42,560 bases of DNA from Bacteroidales bacterium (GCA_017509685.1 JAFWPA010000059.1:1-42560); one strand, 5' to 3'. Positions 1 through 9,493 are shown, numbered from the stretch's first letter. Made by a program: numbers and translations. Notes: generated by a model not told the origin, from the letters alone.

Positions 1-139
1 AATTTGGGCTCTTCTGGCAGCACGTCGCGCTCTTCCGCTTTCGTCGGACGGGGGCAGGGTGCAATCTCTACGAAACAGTTGAGCAGCTCCTGCACGCCGA
101 AGTTGTTGAGGGCGCTCCCGAAGAATACGGGGTGCCCCC
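1..139 (-). pseudogene. prfC: Fragment of peptide chain release factor 3 (RF3), joined to metK
   Basis: Read on the minus strand from about 137 down to 1, in a frame different from metK, the sequence encodes [18 protein letters not shown] and then NCFVEIAP. This matches the conserved block after the GTPase domain of RF3 (PrfC), the GTPase that recycles RF1/RF2 from the ribosome. About 45 codons are visible and the frame continues off the left edge. The RF3 reading begins exactly where MetK similarity ends, inside a run of five G (135-139, minus strand). No start codon or upstream RF3 sequence exists here, so this cannot be a working prfC gene. A chimeric contig end is the simplest explanation; a real rearrangement is less likely. 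Confidence 0.75.
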
Positions 140-997
140 GTAGGTGTCCACGATGATCTTACGGCCCGTAAGACCGGTGTCCCCGTGGGGACCGCCAATC
201 ACGAACTTGCCGGTGGGGTTCACGTGCAGCACATAGTCGTGGATGAGGGCGGCGGTGGCCTCCGGCAACTCGGCCTTCAGGCGCGGGATGAGGATGTTCT
301 CCACGTCCTCCTTGATTTTGGCCTGCATGGCTTCGTCCACCTTGGCCTGGCCGAACTGGGCCACGGCTTTCTCATAGGGCATACGGCCCAGGCTCCTGGG
401 CACGAATTCGTCGTGCTGGGTGCTCAGGACAATGGTGTGCACCTTCACAGGCTGATGGGTTTCCCCGTCATATTCAATGGTGAACTGGCTCTTGGCGTCG
501 GGACGCAGATAGGGCATCAGGCCAATCTCGTGGTGCCGGATACGGGCCAGGATTTCCAGGATCTTGTGGCTCAGATACAGCGGCAGGGGCATATAGTCCT
601 CGGTATCCCGGCAGGCATAGCCGAACATCATACCCTGGTCGCCGGCACCCTGCTCCTCCTCCGTGGCACGCTCCACGCCGCGGTTGATATCGGCGCTCTG
701 CTCGTGGATGGCGCTCAGCACGCCGCACCCGCTGGCGTCAAACATATATTCGGCCTTGGTGTAGCCAATCTTGCGGATGGTATTGCGCACGGTGTTCTGG
801 ATGTCCACATAGGCCTCGGCCTTCACCTCGCCCATCACCACCACCATGCCGGTAGAGCAGAAACTCTCGCAGGCCACCTTGGCCTCCGGGTCCTGCTTCA
901 GGAATTCGTCCAGGATAGCGTCACTGATCTGGTCGGCCACCTTGTCCGGGTGTCCTTCGCTCACCGATTCACTGGTAAATAAGTAGTTCTTAGCCAT
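135..997 (-). CDS. metK: S-adenosylmethionine synthetase, C-terminally truncated
   Basis: MetK makes S-adenosylmethionine from methionine and ATP in the cytoplasm. The start is ATG at 997 ([20 protein letters not shown]), with the ATP/methionine-binding GHPDK motif near residue 16. About 288 residues follow the Bacteroidota MetK sequence, up to [21 protein letters not shown], which holds the conserved GDTGLTGRK region. At that point the sequence switches to another gene (prfC). In the MetK frame this adds about 21 unrelated residues and a stop at 68-70. Roughly the last 140 residues of a normal 420-430 aa enzyme are missing, including part of the active site formed at the dimer interface, so the frame as given would not make an active enzyme. 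It is more likely a chimeric contig end than a true pseudogene. The gene has its own promoter and a hairpin-bearing leader. Confidence 0.93.
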
Positions 998-1002
998 ATC
1001 AC

Positions 1003-1038
1003 AAAAAAATTAGCCCCAGGCATATATGCGGAGGCTAA
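1003..1038 (-). promoter_or_regulatory. metK leader hairpin with U-tract (candidate attenuator)
   Basis: On the minus strand TTAGCCTC (1038-1031) pairs with GGGGCTAA (1017-1010), an 8-bp stem with one G-U pair and a loop containing GCATATATGC. Seven U follow (1009-1003), and the metK ATG lies 5 nt beyond them. The form is that of an intrinsic terminator placed directly before the gene, so it could act as an attenuator in the roughly 120-nt leader. The same TTAGCC strand could also pair with GGCTAA in the metK start region (ATGGCTAAG). No known SAM riboswitch class was recognised. Confidence 0.55.
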
Positions 1039-1127
1039 AAAACACAAAACACTGATATGAAATGAATTTTAGCATTTTTTAACGTGGTTGCAAGCAGCCA
1101 AATCTATCCACATATATTTTGGGGCTG

Positions 1128-1158
1128 CAAAGGTAGAACAAATTTTTGTATCTGCAAA
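1128..1158 (-). promoter_or_regulatory. metK promoter (Bacteroidota -33/-7 type)
   Basis: On the minus strand TTTG (1158-1155) is followed by 19 nt and TACCTTTG (1135-1128). This fits the Bacteroidota sigma-ABfr consensus TTTG-N19-TAnnTTTG exactly. It predicts transcription starting near 1121-1124 and a metK leader of about 120 nt. Confidence 0.75.
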
Positions 1159-1174
1159 ATTTTTGTTGGGGGGC

Positions 1175-1978
1175 TTACGGCCTCACCCAGTGGATCCGGA
1201 CCCCGTCCCGTTCCATGCCGCGGAACCAGGTCATCTGGCGCTTGGCGAACTGGTGGATGGCGTTGCCCAGGGCGATGACCATGTCGTCGTAGCTCAACTG
1301 CCCCAGTACATACTGTGTAACGAATTTATACTCAAGACCATAGTAGATAAGGTCATCGGCCGGAATGCCGCTTGCCAGCAGCCCCTGAATCTCTTCCACA
1401 AGACCCTCCTGCAGGCGTTCTTCCAGGCGGCGGTCGATGCGCGACACCCGTTCTTCCCGCGTGACCAGCGTACCTATATAATATACATGCTGAGGGAGGG
1501 CGTCGGCCGATACCCCGTTGCCCTTCTCGAACTTGTAGGCCCGCGTGACGCTTTCGATCCACAGCCCAGATCCTCCGCACAGGATGGGGACGGCCCCGCG
1601 GCGGCGGATATCGGCATACGCCTTGGCGAAGGCGGCCTGATACTCGTAAATGTTGAACTTGGCACCCGCCGGAGCAATGTCGATGAGGTGATAAGGAACG
1701 TCGCCGTACTCCCGCAGGTCCTTCCCCGTGCCGATGTCCATCCCCACGTACACCTGGCGGCTGTCGGCCGATAATATTTCGGCATTACCCAGCGCCTGGG
1801 CCAGCCGCACAGCGTACCGCGTTTTTCCCGAGGCCGTGGGGCCCAGGACGCAGATGAGGTCGATTTCGCCGGCGGCGTAAGCGCGCGCCAGAGCCGCCGG
1901 ATCCACGGTTTCGGGGTCCGGGAGTTTGGCCATGGGCGGGATGCCAGGGCGGTCGGGAAGCAGTTCGGTCTTGTTCAT
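1175..1978 (-). CDS. miaA: tRNA dimethylallyltransferase, compact form without insertion domain
   Basis: MiaA transfers a dimethylallyl group to N6 of A37 in tRNAs that read codons starting with U. The ATG at 1978 gives 267 aa; an open frame upstream to 2032 would run through the smpB promoter and is not needed. Visible are the P-loop GPTASGKT (residues 46-53), DSRQVY (72-77), [10 protein letters not shown], and the C-terminal [11 protein letters not shown]. The protein jumps from [18 protein letters not shown] to [13 protein letters not shown] within about 15 residues. In E. coli MiaA some 85 more residues lie there, forming the helical insertion domain and the RALE motif. It may be a compact MiaA, a second paralogue, or a related prenyltransferase. 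A weak -7 box (TAATTTCG) ends 6 nt before the ATG, so the mRNA may be leaderless. It diverges from smpB. Confidence 0.85.
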   Translation of the reverse strand: MNKTELLPDRPGIPPMAKLPDPETVDPAALARAYAAGEIDLICVLGPTASGKTRYAVRLAQALGNAEILSADSRQVYVGMDIGTGKDLREYGDVPYHLIDIAPAGAKFNIYEYQAAFAKAYADIRRRGAVPILCGGSGLWIESVTRAYKFEKGNGVSADALPQHVYYIGTLVTREERVSRIDRRLEERLQEGLVEEIQGLLASGIPADDLIYYGLEYKFVTQYVLGQLSYDDMVIALGNAIHQFAKRQMTWFRGMERDGVRIHWVRP

Positions 1979-2004
1979 TGGGGGCGAAATTACGAAAAAA
2001 GTGC

Positions 2005-2012
2005 TACCTTTG
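2005..2012 (+). promoter_or_regulatory. smpB -7 promoter box
   Basis: TACCTTTG matches TAnnTTTG and lies 7 nt before the smpB ATG, so any 5' leader would be only a few nucleotides. No good TTTG is seen at the -33 distance. The divergent miaA promoter overlaps this region. Confidence 0.55.
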
Positions 2013-2019
2013 CAATCCC

Positions 2020-2475
2020 ATGCCCAAAGCAAAGAGCACCATACAGATCAAGAACCGCCGGGCCTCGTTCGACTACGAGTTCCTGGAAACCTATACCGCC
2101 GGCATCCAGCTGGTGGGTACGGAGATCAAGTCCATCCGCGCCGGGAAGTGCTCCCTGCAGGATGCCTACTGCTTCTTCGTAGGGAACGAGCTCTTTGTGC
2201 GGGGGATGAACATCGCCCTGTATCACTGGGGCACCTGGAACAGCCACGAACCCGTGCGGGACCGCCGGCTGCTGCTGAACCGCAAGGAGCTGCGGCACCT
2301 CCAGCAGGCCGACAAGCAGAAAGGCCTCACCATCATTGCCGTCAAGCTCTTCATCGCCGAAAACGGTTTTGCCAAACTGGTGATTGCCCTGGCCAAGGGT
2401 AAGAAAGAGTACGACAAGCGCCAGTCCATCAAGGAAAAGGACGTGCGCCGCGAAATGGACCGGGGAGACTACTAG
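2020..2475 (+). CDS. smpB: SsrA-binding protein SmpB
   Basis: SmpB binds tmRNA and brings it to stalled ribosomes for trans-translation. The product is 151 aa from ATG 2020 ([20 protein letters not shown]), the usual length. It shows the family's core [11 protein letters not shown] followed by a basic C-terminal tail, [19 protein letters not shown], which folds in the empty mRNA channel of the ribosome. A longer frame from 1978 would start upstream of the promoter and is rejected. The stop codon (2473-2475) overlaps the last bases of the convergent M23 gene on the other strand by four bases. Confidence 0.95.
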   Translation: MPKAKSTIQIKNRRASFDYEFLETYTAGIQLVGTEIKSIRAGKCSLQDAYCFFVGNELFVRGMNIALYHWGTWNSHEPVRDRRLLLNRKELRHLQQADKQKGLTIIAVKLFIAENGFAKLVIALAKGKKEYDKRQSIKEKDVRREMDRGDY

Positions 2476-3392
2476 TCCATACTTTGCTCCGTGCTCACGG
2501 AGAGATACATCATACGGGCATATTCCTCCGGGGTAACGGAGGCGAAGAAGTAGTTGACGGGGTCTACGGGACGGCCGCCCCGGCGCACTTCGAAGTGCAG
2601 GTGCGGCGCGGGAAGCGTGGGAGAGATGCCCACGGTGCCAATCTGCTGGTCCCGTTTCACGCGGCGGCCCTTGACGGCCGATATGTCTCCCAGCAGGCAA
2701 TACCTTGTGACATAGCCGTTTCCGTGGTCGATTTCCACGGTGTTGCCCAGGCCTTTACGGCTGCGGACCACCTGGGAGACCACGCCGTCGGCCGCGGCAT
2801 AGACGGCTGCGCCCTGCGGGGCCACCAGATCCAGGCCGTCGTGCTGGACCTGCAGCTTGTAAACGGGATTGTACTTCATCCCCACGGAGGCGCCGGTCTG
2901 CACATAGGACATCCCGTGCAGCGGCAGGCAGAGCGGCGGAACGCTGTCCCGCTTCTCCTGGAGGATGCGGAAGACCTCGGCGAAATTGCTGTCCACGCTG
3001 CCGGCCATCAGCATCAGGGTGCCGGAGGTGGAGGCGGCGGTGGACACGTAGTAGTTCTCCGAGAGGGAGTCGGAGATGGTGATGAAGTTGGCGGCCGATG
3101 CGGCATCGGCCGACGGAACCTGCGACTTGAAAAGGCCGATGTAGATGTCGTTGTCCTTCTCCATAAGCCCCGTCACTACGTCGGAAATGAGGTTTTCCTT
3201 GGCCACCATCTGGGCGTAGCGGTCCCTGTACAGGCGGTTTTCACGCTCCAGCTGGCGTTCCTTGTCGGTAGAAAAGAACAGGGCGAACAGCACGTACAGC
3301 ACGATGGCGAAAGAAACGGTGGCCACCGAGTACCGCAGCACGCTGCCCAGCACTTTCTTGAACTTGGAGGGTTTCTTTTGCTTCTTGGCCAT
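2472..3392 (-). CDS. M23-family peptidase-like membrane protein, catalytic His replaced
   Basis: This 306-aa protein has a basic N-terminus, one membrane segment (about residues 24-40), a short coiled coil (43-75) and a C-terminal M23 (LytM-type) domain facing the periplasm. The zinc-ligand pattern is kept: H184 and D188 in HDGLD, and H266 in PHLHFEV, with H264 beside it. The catalytic His normally found in the block YAHL is missing: here it reads RYCLLGD (residues 230-236). By comparison with LytM this should impair or abolish hydrolysis. A regulatory role like that of EnvC-type degenerate M23 domains is possible, but this is inference. It begins one base after the stop of the intact M23 gene upstream, so the two are co-transcribed and probably arose by duplication. 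Confidence 0.85.
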   Translation of the reverse strand: MAKKQKKPSKFKKVLGSVLRYSVATVSFAIVLYVLFALFFSTDKERQLERENRLYRDRYAQMVAKENLISDVVTGLMEKDNDIYIGLFKSQVPSADAASAANFITISDSLSENYYVSTAASTSGTLMLMAGSVDSNFAEVFRILQEKRDSVPPLCLPLHGMSYVQTGASVGMKYNPVYKLQVQHDGLDLVAPQGAAVYAAADGVVSQVVRSRKGLGNTVEIDHGNGYVTRYCLLGDISAVKGRRVKRDQQIGTVGISPTLPAPHLHFEVRRGGRPVDPVNYFFASVTPEEYARMMYLSVSTEQSMD

Positions 3393-3393
3393 A

Positions 3394-4353
3394 CTACTGT
3401 TCGGGTTTACGCACCATGGTGAAATAATCCTCGGGAGAGATGTCCAGGTCCATGTACAGGGCCGGGTTCATGTAGTCCCTGCGGTAGTGGACTTCATAGT
3501 GAAGGTGGGGGCCGGACGACCGGCCGGTGTTACCTGTGAGGCCGATACAGTCTCCGCGCTGAAGGTGGTCGCCAACAGATACGTCGATGCGGGACATATG
3601 GGCGTAACGGGTCTTGTAACCGAATCCGTGTTCCACCTCTACGTGGAAGCCATAGCCCTTCCTGCGGTCCGTGACCACTTTGGTCACAATGCCGTCTCCG
3701 GTTACGTAGATGGGGTTGCCGGGCTTGCAGGCGAAGTCCATACCTGTGTGGCGCTTGCTGAAGCCTGTGAAGGGATCGGAGCGGTAACCGAACGTACTGG
3801 ACAGCCGGTAGGTGGAACGGTCCGGATTGATGGGCGGAATGGCCGGAATGTGCGCTGCCATGTCACCGGCATTCTGCTGGAGATGGGCCACTTCATCAAA
3901 GGATTTGGACTGGATGAACAGGCGTTTCTCCAGCACGTCCAGGCGCTTGGTAAGATCCAGAAGGGAGGTGCCCTGAAGGTCGTCGTAACGGTTTTCACCG
4001 CCGAAACCGGACCCGCGAACGGTCTGGGGAATCTCGTCCATACCGTAGACGGAACGGTAGATGCGGTCGTCCCGGATTTCCAGCTGGGAAACCATGTCTT
4101 CCCAACGGTCCAGCTGCTGGGAGATCTGGTCTACACGGGTCCTCCATTCCATGTTCTGGAAGCGCAGAATGGCCGTTTTGGGCAAACTGAAGTCCCAGAT
4201 GTAGGCCGCCCACATGAACAGCACGAACAGCACCAGGCCCAATACCCCCACCAACGGCAGGCTCCACCAGTCTTTCCGCGGGGGCTCCTGCAGTTCGAAC
4301 GTCAGGGTTTCGGGATCCAGGACGTATTTGGGTTCTTCTTTTTTCTTTGCCAC
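3394..4353 (-). CDS. M23-family peptidoglycan endopeptidase, membrane anchored
   Basis: The product is 319 aa from a GTG start at 4353. It has a cytoplasmic N-terminus of about 30 residues, a membrane segment (about 31-53), a helical stalk (60-165) and a C-terminal M23 domain. All active-site residues are present: H202 and D206 in HTGMD, H252 in YAHM, and H283/H285 in GPHLHYEV. It is therefore predicted to cleave peptide cross-links of peptidoglycan in the periplasm. It is the first gene of a two-gene operon with the degenerate M23 gene. A -7 box (TAACTTTG, 4360-4367) ends 6 nt before the GTG, so the mRNA probably has almost no leader. alaS diverges from it. Confidence 0.9.
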   Translation of the reverse strand: MAKKKEEPKYVLDPETLTFELQEPPRKDWWSLPLVGVLGLVLFVLFMWAAYIWDFSLPKTAILRFQNMEWRTRVDQISQQLDRWEDMVSQLEIRDDRIYRSVYGMDEIPQTVRGSGFGGENRYDDLQGTSLLDLTKRLDVLEKRLFIQSKSFDEVAHLQQNAGDMAAHIPAIPPINPDRSTYRLSSTFGYRSDPFTGFSKRHTGMDFACKPGNPIYVTGDGIVTKVVTDRRKGYGFHVEVEHGFGYKTRYAHMSRIDVSVGDHLQRGDCIGLTGNTGRSSGPHLHYEVHYRRDYMNPALYMDLDISPEDYFTMVRKPEQ

Positions 4354-4359
4354 AGACTA

Positions 4360-4413
4360 CAAAGTTACGAAAAATTTCCATTACGGAAAATCACGGAAAA
4401 ATGCTTAAATTTG
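4360..4413. promoter_or_regulatory. Divergent promoters of the M23 operon and alaS
   Basis: TAACTTTG on the minus strand (4367-4360) lies 6 nt before the M23 GTG start. TAAATTTG on the plus strand (4406-4413) lies 22 nt before the alaS ATG. Both match TAnnTTTG; the -33 boxes are poor. Confidence 0.55.
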
Positions 4414-4435
4414 CAAGCTATATTAAAACTGATAT

Positions 4436-7048
4436 ATGACATCTAAAGAGATTCGCCAGAAATACCTGGACTTCTTCGCCGGTAAGGGGCACACCATCGT
4501 GCCGTCGGCGCCCATGGTCATCAAGAACGACCCTACGCTCATGTTCACCAATGCGGGCATGAACCAATTCAAAGATATTTTCCTGGGCAATACCGCGCCC
4601 AAGTTCCCCCGTGCGGTCGACAGCCAGAAGTGCCTGCGCGTAAGCGGCAAGCACAACGACCTGGAAGCGGTGGGCCACGACGGCCGCCACCACACCATGT
4701 TCGAGATGCTGGGCAACTGGAGTTTTGGAGATTACTTCAAGAAAGAAGCCATCGACTGGGCCTGGGAACTGCTCACGGAGGTGTACAAGATTGACAAGAC
4801 CAAGCTGTACGCCACCGTTTTCGAGGGCAGCGAGGAAGACGGTACCGCCCTGGACACCGAGGCCCGCCAGGCCTGGCTGAAGCACCTGCCGGAGGACCAC
4901 GTGCTCACCGGCAACAAGCACGACAACTTCTGGGAGATGGGCGACACCGGTCCCTGCGGTCCCTGCAGCGAGATCCACATCGACCTCCGCTCCGACGAAG
5001 AAATTGCCCGGATTCCCGGCCGGGAACTGGTGAACATGGACAACGACGAGGTCATCGAAATCTGGAATCTGGTGTTCATGCAGTATGAACGCAAGGCCGA
5101 CGGCCACCTGGAGTCCCTGCCCGCCAAAAGCATCGACACCGGCATGGGCTTCGAGCGCCTGTGCATGATTCTCCAGAACAAGAAGAGCAACTACGAGACG
5201 GATGTCTTCTCCGGGATCATCGGCCAGGTGGAGAACCTCTCCGGACACAAATACGCCGAAGGCGGCAACGTGGAGGTGGCCATGCGCGTCATCGCCGACC
5301 ACGTGCGCGCCATCGCCTTCTCCATCGCCGACGGCCAGCTGCCTTCCAACGTGAAGGCCGGCTATGTGATCCGCCGCATCCTGCGCCGTGCCGTGCGCTA
5401 CGGCTATACCTTCCTGGGCTTCACCGAGCCCTTCCTGTGCCGCCTCATCCCCCAGTTAGTGGCCGATATGGGCGAAGCCTATCCGGAACTCCCTGCTCAG
5501 CAGAAGCTCATCTCCAACGTGATCAAGGAAGAAGAAAACGCCTTCCTGCGCACGCTGGACCGCGGTATCCGCATGCTGGAAGACAATATGGCCAAGAACG
5601 CCGACACCAAGGTGGTGGCAGGAACCGATGCATTCGTGCTGTACGACACCTATGGCTTCCCTATCGACCTCACCCAGCTCATCGCCGCCGAAAAGGGCTA
5701 CACCGTAGACCTCAAGGGCTTCAACGTGGAACTGGAGAAGCAGAAGGAGCGCGCCCGCAACGCCACCGCCAACGAATTCGGAGACTGGATGGTGTTCAAG
5801 GAGGCCGATGTGGAATTCGTGGGCTACGACGTCCTCCGCATCAAGGGGGTCCATCTCCTGAAGCAGCGCACCGTGAAGCAGAAGAACAAGGAGTACTTCC
5901 AGTTGGTCTTCGACCGCACGCCTTTCTATGCTGAAATGGGCGGCCAGGTGGGAGACACCGGTTTCATCGAGGGTGAAGACGGAGAACGCATCCAGATTCT
6001 GAACACCGTGAAGGAAAACAACCTCACCATCCATCTGGCCGAGCGTCTTCCTTCCGTGAGCAGTCAGACTTTCTACCTGGTGGTGGACAACTCCCGCCGC
6101 CGGCACATCCAGAACAACCATACCTGCACGCACCTGCTGCACCAGGCCCTGCGCGTGATTCTGGGGACCCATGTGGAGCAGAAGGGTTCCTTCGTGGGCC
6201 CGGACTATTTCCGCTTCGACTTCTCGCACTTCCAGAAGATGACCGACGAAGAGCTGCGCGCCGTGGAAACCCGCGTGAACCAACTCATCCGCTCCGACTT
6301 CCCGCTGGAGGAGAAGCGTGACGCCACCATGGAGGAAGCCCGTGGCATGGGCGCCATGGCCCTGTTCGGCGAAAAGTACGGAGATGTGGTGCGCGTGGTG
6401 CGCTTCGGAGACTCCGTAGAGCTCTGCGGCGGTACCCACACGCCCCGCACCGGTACCATCGGCCTGTTCAAGATTGTATCTGAAAGCGCCGTGGCCGCCG
6501 GCGTACGCCGCATCGAGGCCGTCACCGGAGGCAAGGCCATGGAGACCGTGAATCACATGGAAGACCTCCTGAAGGGCCTGAAGAACCTCATGAACAACGT
6601 GCCGGACCTCCAGGGCGCCATCGAAAAGCTGGTAGCCGAGAATGCCGACGCCCGCAAGCAGCTGGAAGCCGTGGCCAACGAGAAGGCCGCCGCCCTGGCC
6701 GAAAAGCTGGAAACACAGGCAGTGGAAGTGAACGGCATCAAGGTGGTACGGTACGACCATGCGTCCGATCCCGCCATCGTGCGCAACGTGGCCCTGTTAT
6801 TGCAGAAAAAGGTCCAGAACTTTGTGCTGGCCGGCGCCTTTGCCTGGGACGGCAAGCCCAATCTGGTGCTCCTGTACTCCAACGACCTCGTTGCAAAGGG
6901 CAAGAACGCCGGTAAGGACATCCGCGAAGCCGCCAAGTTCATCCAGGGCGGCGGCGGCGGACAGCCCGGCCTGGCAACCGCCGGCGGACGTATGGTCGAA
7001 GGCCTCCCCGACGCCTTAAACAAACTAGTCGAGATTGCAACTGCATAA
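4436..7048 (+). CDS. alaS: Alanyl-tRNA synthetase
   Basis: AlaRS charges tRNA-Ala and hydrolyses mischarged Ser- and Gly-tRNA-Ala. The product is 870 aa from ATG 4436 ([19 protein letters not shown]), a normal length. The class II catalytic domain fills about residues 1-450, with motif-like segments such as [15 protein letters not shown]. The editing domain carries HTCTHLLHQ (about 560-568) and CGGTH (about 663-667), which together hold the editing-site metal ligands. The C-terminal C-Ala domain ends in a glycine-rich block, GGGGGQPG, near 838. The next gene starts 3 nt after the stop, so alaS probably heads an operon with the permease-Fmt fusion and thiN. Confidence 0.97.
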   Translation: MTSKEIRQKYLDFFAGKGHTIVPSAPMVIKNDPTLMFTNAGMNQFKDIFLGNTAPKFPRAVDSQKCLRVSGKHNDLEAVGHDGRHHTMFEMLGNWSFGDYFKKEAIDWAWELLTEVYKIDKTKLYATVFEGSEEDGTALDTEARQAWLKHLPEDHVLTGNKHDNFWEMGDTGPCGPCSEIHIDLRSDEEIARIPGRELVNMDNDEVIEIWNLVFMQYERKADGHLESLPAKSIDTGMGFERLCMILQNKKSNYETDVFSGIIGQVENLSGHKYAEGGNVEVAMRVIADHVRAIAFSIADGQLPSNVKAGYVIRRILRRAVRYGYTFLGFTEPFLCRLIPQLVADMGEAYPELPAQQKLISNVIKEEENAFLRTLDRGIRMLEDNMAKNADTKVVAGTDAFVLYDTYGFPIDLTQLIAAEKGYTVDLKGFNVELEKQKERARNATANEFGDWMVFKEADVEFVGYDVLRIKGVHLLKQRTVKQKNKEYFQLVFDRTPFYAEMGGQVGDTGFIEGEDGERIQILNTVKENNLTIHLAERLPSVSSQTFYLVVDNSRRRHIQNNHTCTHLLHQALRVILGTHVEQKGSFVGPDYFRFDFSHFQKMTDEELRAVETRVNQLIRSDFPLEEKRDATMEEARGMGAMALFGEKYGDVVRVVRFGDSVELCGGTHTPRTGTIGLFKIVSESAVAAGVRRIEAVTGGKAMETVNHMEDLLKGLKNLMNNVPDLQGAIEKLVAENADARKQLEAVANEKAAALAEKLETQAVEVNGIKVVRYDHASDPAIVRNVALLLQKKVQNFVLAGAFAWDGKPNLVLLYSNDLVAKGKNAGKDIREAAKFIQGGGGGQPGLATAGGRMVEGLPDALNKLVEIATA

Positions 7049-7051
7049 GGA

Positions 7052-9493
7052 TTGAAAAAACTAGACCAGTTTCTACTAAAATCTTTCATAGGACCGTTTT
7101 TGGCGATCCTGGGGATTGTTACGTTCATACTGGTCATGCAGTTCCTGTGGCTGTACATTGACGAGCTGGTGGGCAAAGGCCTGGAGTTCAAGGTCATCCT
7201 GGAATTCCTGATGTGGGGCAGTTGCCAGACGCTCCCCATGGCTATTCCGCTGGCTACGCTCCTGAGCTCCATGATGACGCTGGGAGACATGGGAGAGAAG
7301 TTCGAGCTCACGGCCATGAAGGCGTCGGGCATCTCCCTGGCCCGCGTACTGGTTCCCATGACGGTGGTAAGCGTTTTCATCTGCATAGGCGCCTTCTACG
7401 TAGGAGACCGGCTGGTCCCCTACTCCATCAACCAGATCTACACCATGCGGGACGACATCGGCCGCACCAAGAGTGAGATCAAAATCCCCACGGGAACGTT
7501 CTACGACGGCATCGAGGGATACATTCTGCGGATAGAGCAGCGGGACAAGAAGACGGGGATGATGTACAACATCCAGGTGTACGACCACACCGTGGACAAG
7601 GGCAACACCCGCCTCACGGTGGCCGACAGCGGCATCATCAAGATGTCCAAGTCCAAGGACTACCTCACGTTCCAGCTGTACGACGGCATCAACTACCAGG
7701 AAACCAATACCCGCAAGTACAAGGACACCACCCTTGCGCTGAACCGTATCCAGTTCCAGAGCCAGGAACTGGTGATACCGCTGGAGAACTACGCCTTCCA
7801 TCACTCCGACAGCGCCCGTTACGGGGAACAGGTGAAATCCATGAACCTCAAGTCCCTGTACCACGGCCAGGACTCCCTGGAGGACCTGGTGCACAAGGGT
7901 ACCCTGAAACACGTGAAGGACTTCTCCAAACAGAGTTACATTAACTACCGGGACCAGTTGGACACCACCTGGCGGGAGAAGGCCACGGCCCGGCTGGATC
8001 CGCCGTCCGACGAGCGCTGGAAAACGCCCCAGGACAAGAAGCGGGGCCTGGAGAACGCGGCGTCATCGGCCCGGCAGTACGAGAGCGTGGCCCGCGGGCA
8101 AAGTATGGAGTCCTATGACTACACCCACCTCATTTACCGCACCAACGTGGAAATCTGGAAGAAGTATGCCCAGGCGCTGGCCTGCCTGCTGCTGTTCTTC
8201 ATCGGCGCACCGGTAGGCGCCCTGCTCAAAAAGGGCGGCCTGGGGGCTCCGGCGGTGATTTCCATGTTGTTCTTCGTACTGTATTGGGTTATCGACATCA
8301 CCGGTGAGCGCCTGGCCAACAACGGTGCCACCACCGCTTTCATCGGCAAGTTCATATCGGCCTTCGTGCTGGCGCCCATCGGGGCCTTCCTAACCGTCAA
8401 AGCGGTGAAGGATGCCAGCCTGTTCAATTTGGACGGCGGCAAAATCTGGTTCCGCAAAATCAAGAGCAAATTCTTCCGTATGTTCAGAAAAACACGTATA
8501 GTCTATATGGGAACGCCCGAATTCTCGGTGGGTCCTCTGGATGCCCTGCTGAAAGCCGGACACCACGTGGTGGGCGTTGTCACCGTTCCCGACAAACCCA
8601 GCGGCCGCGGCCTCAAGATGAACGAGAGCGCCGTGAAGAAGTACGCCGTAGCTCACGAGTTACCGCTGCTCCAGCCCGAAAAGCTTAAGGACGAGGCTTT
8701 CCTGAAAGACCTGGCCGCCTGGAAGGCCGACCTCTTTGTGGTGGTTGGCTTCCGGATGCTGCCGGAAGTGGTGTGGAGCATGCCCAAGTACGGCACCTTC
8801 AACCTGCACGCCGCCCTGCTGCCGCAGTACCGCGGCGCCGCCCCCATCAACTGGGCGGTGATCAACGGGGAAAACATCACCGGCGTCACCACGTTCATGA
8901 TTGACCAGAAGATTGACACCGGCGGCATCATCCTGCGCGCCGAATGTCACATCGACCCCGCCGATACGGCCGGTGACGTGCATGACAAACTGATGGAACT
9001 GGGTTCCCAGCTGGTACTGGAAACCGTAGAAGGCATTGTGCAGAAGAATGTGGAACTGCGCGTGCAGCGCAGCTTCATCCAGGGTTCGGAGCTTTTGAAG
9101 CCCGCTCCCAAACTTACACGCGAACTCCAGCACATTGACTGGGACGACACCACCCGGCACATCTACAACCTCATCCGCGGCCTGTCTCCGTTCCCCTGCG
9201 CCTTCACCGAACTGGTTTCCGGCGAAGAGACCTTGCAGCTCAAGGTCTTCTTCGGCGAAATGCGCACAGACCTGCACGCCGCCCCCGGCACGGTTTTAAG
9301 CGACGGCAAGACTTACTTCGCCATAGCCACCCAGGACGGTGCCATCGCCATCACCGACCTGCAACTAGCCGGCAAAAAGCGTATGGACGTGAAGTCCTTC
9401 CTGCTGGGCTTCCGCAATCCCACCTCCTACACCACCACCCCCGGCACCTCCAAGTCCGAGATTGCCAAGGCGGCCCCCAAGGAAGATGAATAG
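7052..9493 (+). CDS. fmt: Fusion: LptF/LptG-family permease + methionyl-tRNA formyltransferase
   Basis: One uninterrupted 813-codon frame joins two unrelated proteins. Residues 1-476 are a LptF/LptG (YjgP/YjgQ) permease, the membrane part of the lipopolysaccharide exporter, with three N-terminal and three C-terminal membrane segments around a periplasmic domain. Residues 477-813 are complete Fmt, which formylates initiator Met-tRNA: MGTPEFSVGPL at its start, FNLHAALLPQYRGAAPINWA with the catalytic Asn and His, and the Asp in IDTGG. There is no stop codon or linker. An in-frame ATG at 8480 could start Fmt alone. The permease tail should face the cytoplasm, so a fused Fmt would be in the right compartment. 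The start is a TTG at 7052 after AAGG, 3 nt past alaS. A fusion, or internal initiation at 8480, are both possible; a single-base error removing a stop is not excluded. Confidence 0.9.
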   Translation: MKKLDQFLLKSFIGPFLAILGIVTFILVMQFLWLYIDELVGKGLEFKVILEFLMWGSCQTLPMAIPLATLLSSMMTLGDMGEKFELTAMKASGISLARVLVPMTVVSVFICIGAFYVGDRLVPYSINQIYTMRDDIGRTKSEIKIPTGTFYDGIEGYILRIEQRDKKTGMMYNIQVYDHTVDKGNTRLTVADSGIIKMSKSKDYLTFQLYDGINYQETNTRKYKDTTLALNRIQFQSQELVIPLENYAFHHSDSARYGEQVKSMNLKSLYHGQDSLEDLVHKGTLKHVKDFSKQSYINYRDQLDTTWREKATARLDPPSDERWKTPQDKKRGLENAASSARQYESVARGQSMESYDYTHLIYRTNVEIWKKYAQALACLLLFFIGAPVGALLKKGGLGAPAVISMLFFVLYWVIDITGERLANNGATTAFIGKFISAFVLAPIGAFLTVKAVKDASLFNLDGGKIWFRKIKSKFFRMFRKTRIVYMGTPEFSVGPLDALLKAGHHVVGVVTVPDKPSGRGLKMNESAVKKYAVAHELPLLQPEKLKDEAFLKDLAAWKADLFVVVGFRMLPEVVWSMPKYGTFNLHAALLPQYRGAAPINWAVINGENITGVTTFMIDQKIDTGGIILRAECHIDPADTAGDVHDKLMELGSQLVLETVEGIVQKNVELRVQRSFIQGSELLKPAPKLTRELQHIDWDDTTRHIYNLIRGLSPFPCAFTELVSGEETLQLKVFFGEMRTDLHAAPGTVLSDGKTYFAIATQDGAIAITDLQLAGKKRMDVKSFLLGFRNPTSYTTTPGTSKSEIAKAAPKEDE

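Noticed and set aside
1003-1116. Short open frames in the metK leader that might be leader peptides
   Set aside because: Two frames exist (14 and 21 codons), one ending in the terminator stem, but neither contains Met runs or another telling codon pattern. No case for ribosome-sensed attenuation can be made.
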